A stretch of DNA of 8,554 nucleotides. Origin: Gammaproteobacteria bacterium (GTDB taxonomy: Bacteria > Pseudomonadota > Gammaproteobacteria > Eutrophobiales > Eutrophobiaceae). The notes under the pieces are model-generated. The model saw nothing but the letters and a program-made list of their open reading frames with translations, had not been told where the DNA came from and searched no databases. This document shows, piece by piece, positions 5,701-8,554 of this stretch. The position numbers and the translations under genes are program-made. Position 1 is the first letter of the stretch. Each line of letters begins with the position of its first letter. The stretch covers positions 1-8,554 of the forward strand of contig QNEM01000073.1 of assembly GCA_003645215.1 (NCBI GenBank), written 5' to 3'.

Positions 5701-7344
5701 ATGTATTACGAATACTTTGGACTGAAACAACCACCTTTTAAAATTACGCCAGACACCAGCCTGTTTTTCCCGGGAGGGAATCGGGGGGCTGTCCTACAGG
5801 CGCTCATTTATGCCATCACAGAAGGTGAAGGCATTGTCAAAGTCGTGGGAGAAGTCGGTAGTGGAAAAACCATGCTGTGCAGGATGCTGGAAGTTGAGTT
5901 GCCAGAATATGTAGAAGTTGTCTATCTCGCCAATCCCAGTTTGTCTCCTGAGAACATACTGCATGCGATCGCCTTTGAGTTGAAGCTGAATGTCACTGAA
6001 ACGGATAATCGCCTGAAGGTGATGAACGAATTGCAACATTATCTGCTCGACAGGCATGCAAATAATCGACAGATTGTTGTATTTGTCGAAGAGGCACAGG
6101 GCATGCCCATTCCCACTCTGGAAGAAATCCGCTTGCTCAGTAATCTGGAAACTACCCAGAACAAATTGTTACAGATTGTATTGTTCGGCCAGCCCGAACT
6201 CGACACGAAGATTTCTACGCGCCAGATCAGGCAGTTAAAGGAACGCATTACCTATAGCTTTAACCTGGCACCCTTTAAGGGAAATGAAGTTAAGGATTAT
6301 CTGAATTCCCGAATGCGAACCTGTGGTTATCGTTCAGAGGATGTGTTCTCAGCCGCTGCGGTTAAAGTCATCACAAAGTATTCAAAAGGTTTGCTAAGGC
6401 GTATCAATATTCTGGCGGACAAATCCTTGCTTGCTGCTTATGCAGGTAACAATCACAAGGTGACAGTTGGCCATGTAAAAACTGCTGCGCGTGATAGCGA
6501 ATTTCTCAAAAAAAGAACATTTATGAAACCGGTCATGGCTGCCCTGGTATTCCTTGTCCTGACTGCGGGTTTCCTTTCTTCGGTAAATATCAATCAGGGG
6601 ATTCAGACAATACAAAAGTCATTTGCTACTTATGCAACAACAATGAATACCAGGCTTGCAGAGGTATCTGTGGCTGTTAAAAATATGACCCTGGATGAGG
6701 AAGATCCTGAAAGCGAATTACCAGAGGTACCAGGATTGGAACTGCCGAATGGCCCTGCAGTAGTAGAAGTTGAAGTGACAGAAATTACTGAAGAGGAGCA
6801 AATCGATACAGTATATTTGACCCATGATAGTGAAGTTGTTGCGCTGGCGCAGACGGTGGAGCCAAAGCAAGTAAAACCTGGGCAAGCAGAACCTGGGCAA
6901 GTCGACACAGAATCTTTAGTCCAGGATAGTGAAGTTGTTGTGCTGGCGGAGACAGTGGAACCAGAACAGGCAGAACCAGAGCAAACAACGGTTGCAAGTA
7001 CTGAAGATAATAACATTATGGACATAAGCGCATTGATTAAAGGTACAAAGATCACATCTCCTTCTGATCTGGATGTCCTGGTTGATGATAAAAATGTAGA
7101 AGAAAACAGCAATTTACAAGAAAGGGAAGATCTAACATCAGTAGCAACTGAAAAGGAAGATGTAACATCGGAACCATCTACAGCAGCGGCTATTGGTGAA
7201 GTAGTAGCCATTGGTTTGAGTGAAGATGAGTTTGAGCGTTTTCAGAAACAGTTGCTCGAGATCCCACCTGAAATTAAATCAGGGGGAGGTCCCGGGATTG
7301 TGTGCGGAAAATGTTCATCCATTATTTACCGGCCGATTTTATAG
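5701..7344 (+). CDS. ExeA/MshM-family AAA ATPase with a membrane anchor and long repetitive C-terminal extension
   Basis: Probably an inner-membrane ATPase helping assemble or position the secretin of an MSHA-like pilus or secretion system. The N-terminus MYYEYFGLKQPPFKITPD is the hallmark of GspA/ExeA/MshM proteins. Walker A is GEVGSGKT (50-57), Walker B IVVFVEEAQ (125-133), followed by LLQIVLFGQPELD. A single hydrophobic helix at about 277-295 should put the rest in the periplasm. Vibrio MshM stops near this point (about 280 residues); here about 250 more follow, rich in Glu, Pro, Val and Thr, with a duplicated DSEVV-LA-TVEP unit (about 376-388 and 409-421). I see no peptidoglycan-binding, SPOR or TPR domain. 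The tail is glycine-rich and ends with a CGKC pair (Cys535, Cys538). GGAG at 5685-5688 is a somewhat distant ribosome site, overlapping the end of the regulator gene. mshM-like is the best label for the ATPase part only. Confidence 0.88.
   Translation: MYYEYFGLKQPPFKITPDTSLFFPGGNRGAVLQALIYAITEGEGIVKVVGEVGSGKTMLCRMLEVELPEYVEVVYLANPSLSPENILHAIAFELKLNVTETDNRLKVMNELQHYLLDRHANNRQIVVFVEEAQGMPIPTLEEIRLLSNLETTQNKLLQIVLFGQPELDTKISTRQIRQLKERITYSFNLAPFKGNEVKDYLNSRMRTCGYRSEDVFSAAAVKVITKYSKGLLRRINILADKSLLAAYAGNNHKVTVGHVKTAARDSEFLKKRTFMKPVMAALVFLVLTAGFLSSVNINQGIQTIQKSFATYATTMNTRLAEVSVAVKNMTLDEEDPESELPEVPGLELPNGPAVVEVEVTEITEEEQIDTVYLTHDSEVVALAQTVEPKQVKPGQAEPGQVDTESLVQDSEVVVLAETVEPEQAEPEQTTVASTEDNNIMDISALIKGTKITSPSDLDVLVDDKNVEENSNLQEREDLTSVATEKEDVTSEPSTAAAIGEVVAIGLSEDEFERFQKQLLEIPPEIKSGGGPGIVCGKCSSIIYRPIL
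6826..6972 (+). repeat. Intragenic tandem duplication in the ATPase extension
   Basis: Two copies of a coding unit starting GATAGTGAAGTTGTTG lie at 6826 and 6925, exactly 99 nt (33 codons) apart. They encode DSEVVALAQTVEPKQ and DSEVVVLAETVEPEQ. Each is followed by a smaller P-G/E-Q-A-E-P-G/E-Q tandem; in the first copy CCTGGGCAA occurs twice 15 nt apart. The high DNA identity suggests a recent in-frame duplication of a flexible linker. Confidence 0.7.
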
Positions 7345-7396
7345 ATTTATGTGTAGGTCTGGATGTGATCAGAACTGGTAAAAACTACTAAATATT

Positions 7397-7413
7397 AAGT
7401 GCTTATAGCATTT
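7397..7413 (+). terminator. Weak AT-rich terminator candidate between the ATPase and secretin genes
   Basis: AAGTGCT (7397-7403) and AGCATTT (7407-7413) can pair over seven positions (one G-T) around a 3-nt loop, followed by TTATGATTTTTT. The stem is short and AT-rich, so termination would be partial at best. The 135-nt gap (7345-7479) contrasts with the 3-nt gap before the ATPase gene, suggesting the secretin gene may have its own promoter, but I found no convincing -35/-10 or -24/-12 pair. Confidence 0.25.
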
Positions 7414-7479
7414 TTATGATTTTTTGGTTTATACTGTGAGGTGAGTCTGACCCTTTACTGTGATCGTGGACGATACATT

Positions 7480-8554
7480 ATGCAGAAACTTATATTAATC
7501 AGTAGTTTAGCTATATTTACATTTCTGGCTGCTTGTACACAAATTGAACCGGTGCCATTTGTTCCCTCACCTGGTCACATCCATGAGGAGCCTCAAGCTG
7601 CCGGAGATATCCCCGAACTGGCCACACAAACACCTGTATTGCCAGCCCCTGCACCTGCAGCCGAACTTGAAAAATATACGGTTGTTGTCAATGAAGTCCC
7701 GGTTAAGGAATTATTGTTTGCCCTGGCTCGAGATGCCCAGATTAATGTCGATATTGATCCAGTGATTGAAGGTGTGGTGACGATTAATGCCATAGATCAG
7801 ACCCTGCCACAGATCCTTGATCGTATCGCGCGGCAGGTAGATTTAAGGTATGTATACCATGGAGAAAATCTGCAAATCATACCGGATGAGCCATATCTAA
7901 GGTCGTATACAATTGATTACGTCAATATGTCTCGCGACACTACCAGTACAAATACGGTTGCTACCCAGATTACTTCCACCAGCGGAGGAGGAGAAAGCTC
8001 TGGTGGTGGTGGCAACAATTCCACCACGGACGTTACCAGCATCTCGAATCACCATTTCTGGGAAACCCTGGTATTGAATGTCTCCGCGATTCTGGGAGAT
8101 GCAGCAGGTGGCGGCGGCTCGGGTGCACTACCGATCACCGATACAGTTATTCCCAATCCGGAAGCAGGGCTCCTTACTGTGAGGGCAACGGATGCACAAC
8201 ATCAGCAGATACAGGAATTTATTGACCAGACTCAGGAACGTGCTCAACGACAGGTGATGATTCGTGTCACTATCGCCGAGGTACAGTTGAATCAGGATTA
8301 TCAGGCGGGGATTGACTGGTCATATTTAGCTGCAGCAGGCAAGGCAGGACTCACTATTCTTTCTGCCACCTTGGGAGCGGCGCCCCTGGTGGGTGCGTTG
8401 GGGACACTTGAGCCGTTCATCCTTCAGTATGAGGATCCTAATGATGATAGGGATAGGCTCGCAGCATCGGTCAAGTTATTGGACGAATTTGGCAATGTCA
8501 GGGTCATGTCCAGCCCGCAGATTATGGTATTGAATAATCAGACGGCAACACTTA
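7480..8554 (+). CDS. mshL: MshL-type pilus secretin lipoprotein, N-terminal part (3' end outside window)
   Basis: Outer-membrane secretin subunit through which an MSHA-type pilus or pseudopilus would exit. The frame is open from ATG 7480 to the window end (358 codons). A lipoprotein signal peptide is evident: MQKLILISS, a hydrophobic core and lipobox LAAC with Cys19, then a Pro/Ala-rich linker. An STN/N0-like domain follows (about 67-137: VPVKELLFALARDAQINVDID ... LPQILDRIARQV). Next are a Gly/Ser-rich insert (about 154-186), a NISNHHFWETL-like stretch typical of MshL, and an N1-like region. The start of the secretin core has QERAQRQVMIRVTIAEVQLN, GIDWS and FGNVRVMSSPQIMVLNNQTATL. The family usually runs to about 550-600 residues, so the membrane-inserting part is missing at the window edge. 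The ribosome site is weak (GTGGA 7466-7470). Adjacent to an MshM-like ATPase, which supports the MSHA assignment; PilQ is a less likely alternative. Confidence 0.85.
   Translation, partial: MQKLILISSLAIFTFLAACTQIEPVPFVPSPGHIHEEPQAAGDIPELATQTPVLPAPAPAAELEKYTVVVNEVPVKELLFALARDAQINVDIDPVIEGVVTINAIDQTLPQILDRIARQVDLRYVYHGENLQIIPDEPYLRSYTIDYVNMSRDTTSTNTVATQITSTSGGGESSGGGGNNSTTDVTSISNHHFWETLVLNVSAILGDAAGGGGSGALPITDTVIPNPEAGLLTVRATDAQHQQIQEFIDQTQERAQRQVMIRVTIAEVQLNQDYQAGIDWSYLAAAGKAGLTILSATLGAAPLVGALGTLEPFILQYEDPNDDRDRLAASVKLLDEFGNVRVMSSPQIMVLNNQTATL

Noticed and set aside
6630..7211. Minus-strand ORF of 193 codons within the ATPase gene
   Set aside because: Ser/Thr-rich antisense shadow of the Glu/Val-rich repetitive extension; the plus-strand frame continues directly from a clear ATPase domain.
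7430..7435. TATACT as a -10 box for mshL
   Set aside because: No acceptable -35 hexamer lies 16-18 nt upstream and the region is simply T-rich.

Overview
The window looks like chromosomal DNA of a gammaproteobacterium. Three things point there: a SAH (ahcY-type) riboswitch directly upstream of ahcY, a metK / ahcY / metF methyl-cycle neighbourhood, and MSHA-type (type IV pilus-like) secretion genes. I cannot name the genus from the sequence alone.

Layout. Positions 1-378 are the C-terminal end of S-adenosylmethionine synthetase (metK, +). Positions 379-1556 form an accessory-looking spacer rich in stem-loops. Two diverged copies of one repeat module lie there in opposite orientation (about 489-675 and about 1302-1477), and between them, on the minus strand, is a small three-helix membrane-protein ORF (773-1093). 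That ORF is preceded in the same frame by a short coding-like segment ending in TAA directly against its GTG start. Positions 1557-1760 hold a good sigma70-type promoter and a complete SAH riboswitch. Then follow ahcY (1761-3176) and metF (3274-4149), which with metK cover SAM synthesis, SAH removal and methyl-folate supply.

From 4255 the subject changes to surface appendages. A full-length response regulator with a sigma54-activating AAA+ domain and Fis-type HTH (4255-5697) is followed after 3 nt by an ExeA/MshM-family ATPase with a long, repetitive, probably periplasmic C-terminal extension (5701-7344). After a 135-nt gap comes a lipoprotein secretin of the MshL type (7480 to the window end, truncated by the window edge). 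The regulator and ATPase are probably co-transcribed and may control and build an MSHA-like pilus; the regulatory link is inference.

The most interesting items are: a 9-bp pairing between the ahcY Shine-Dalgarno region and a leader segment upstream of the riboswitch; the stop-interrupted membrane ORF between inverted repeat modules; and the unusual C-terminal extension of the MshM-like ATPase. I found no CRISPR array, tRNA, rRNA or recognisable transposase.
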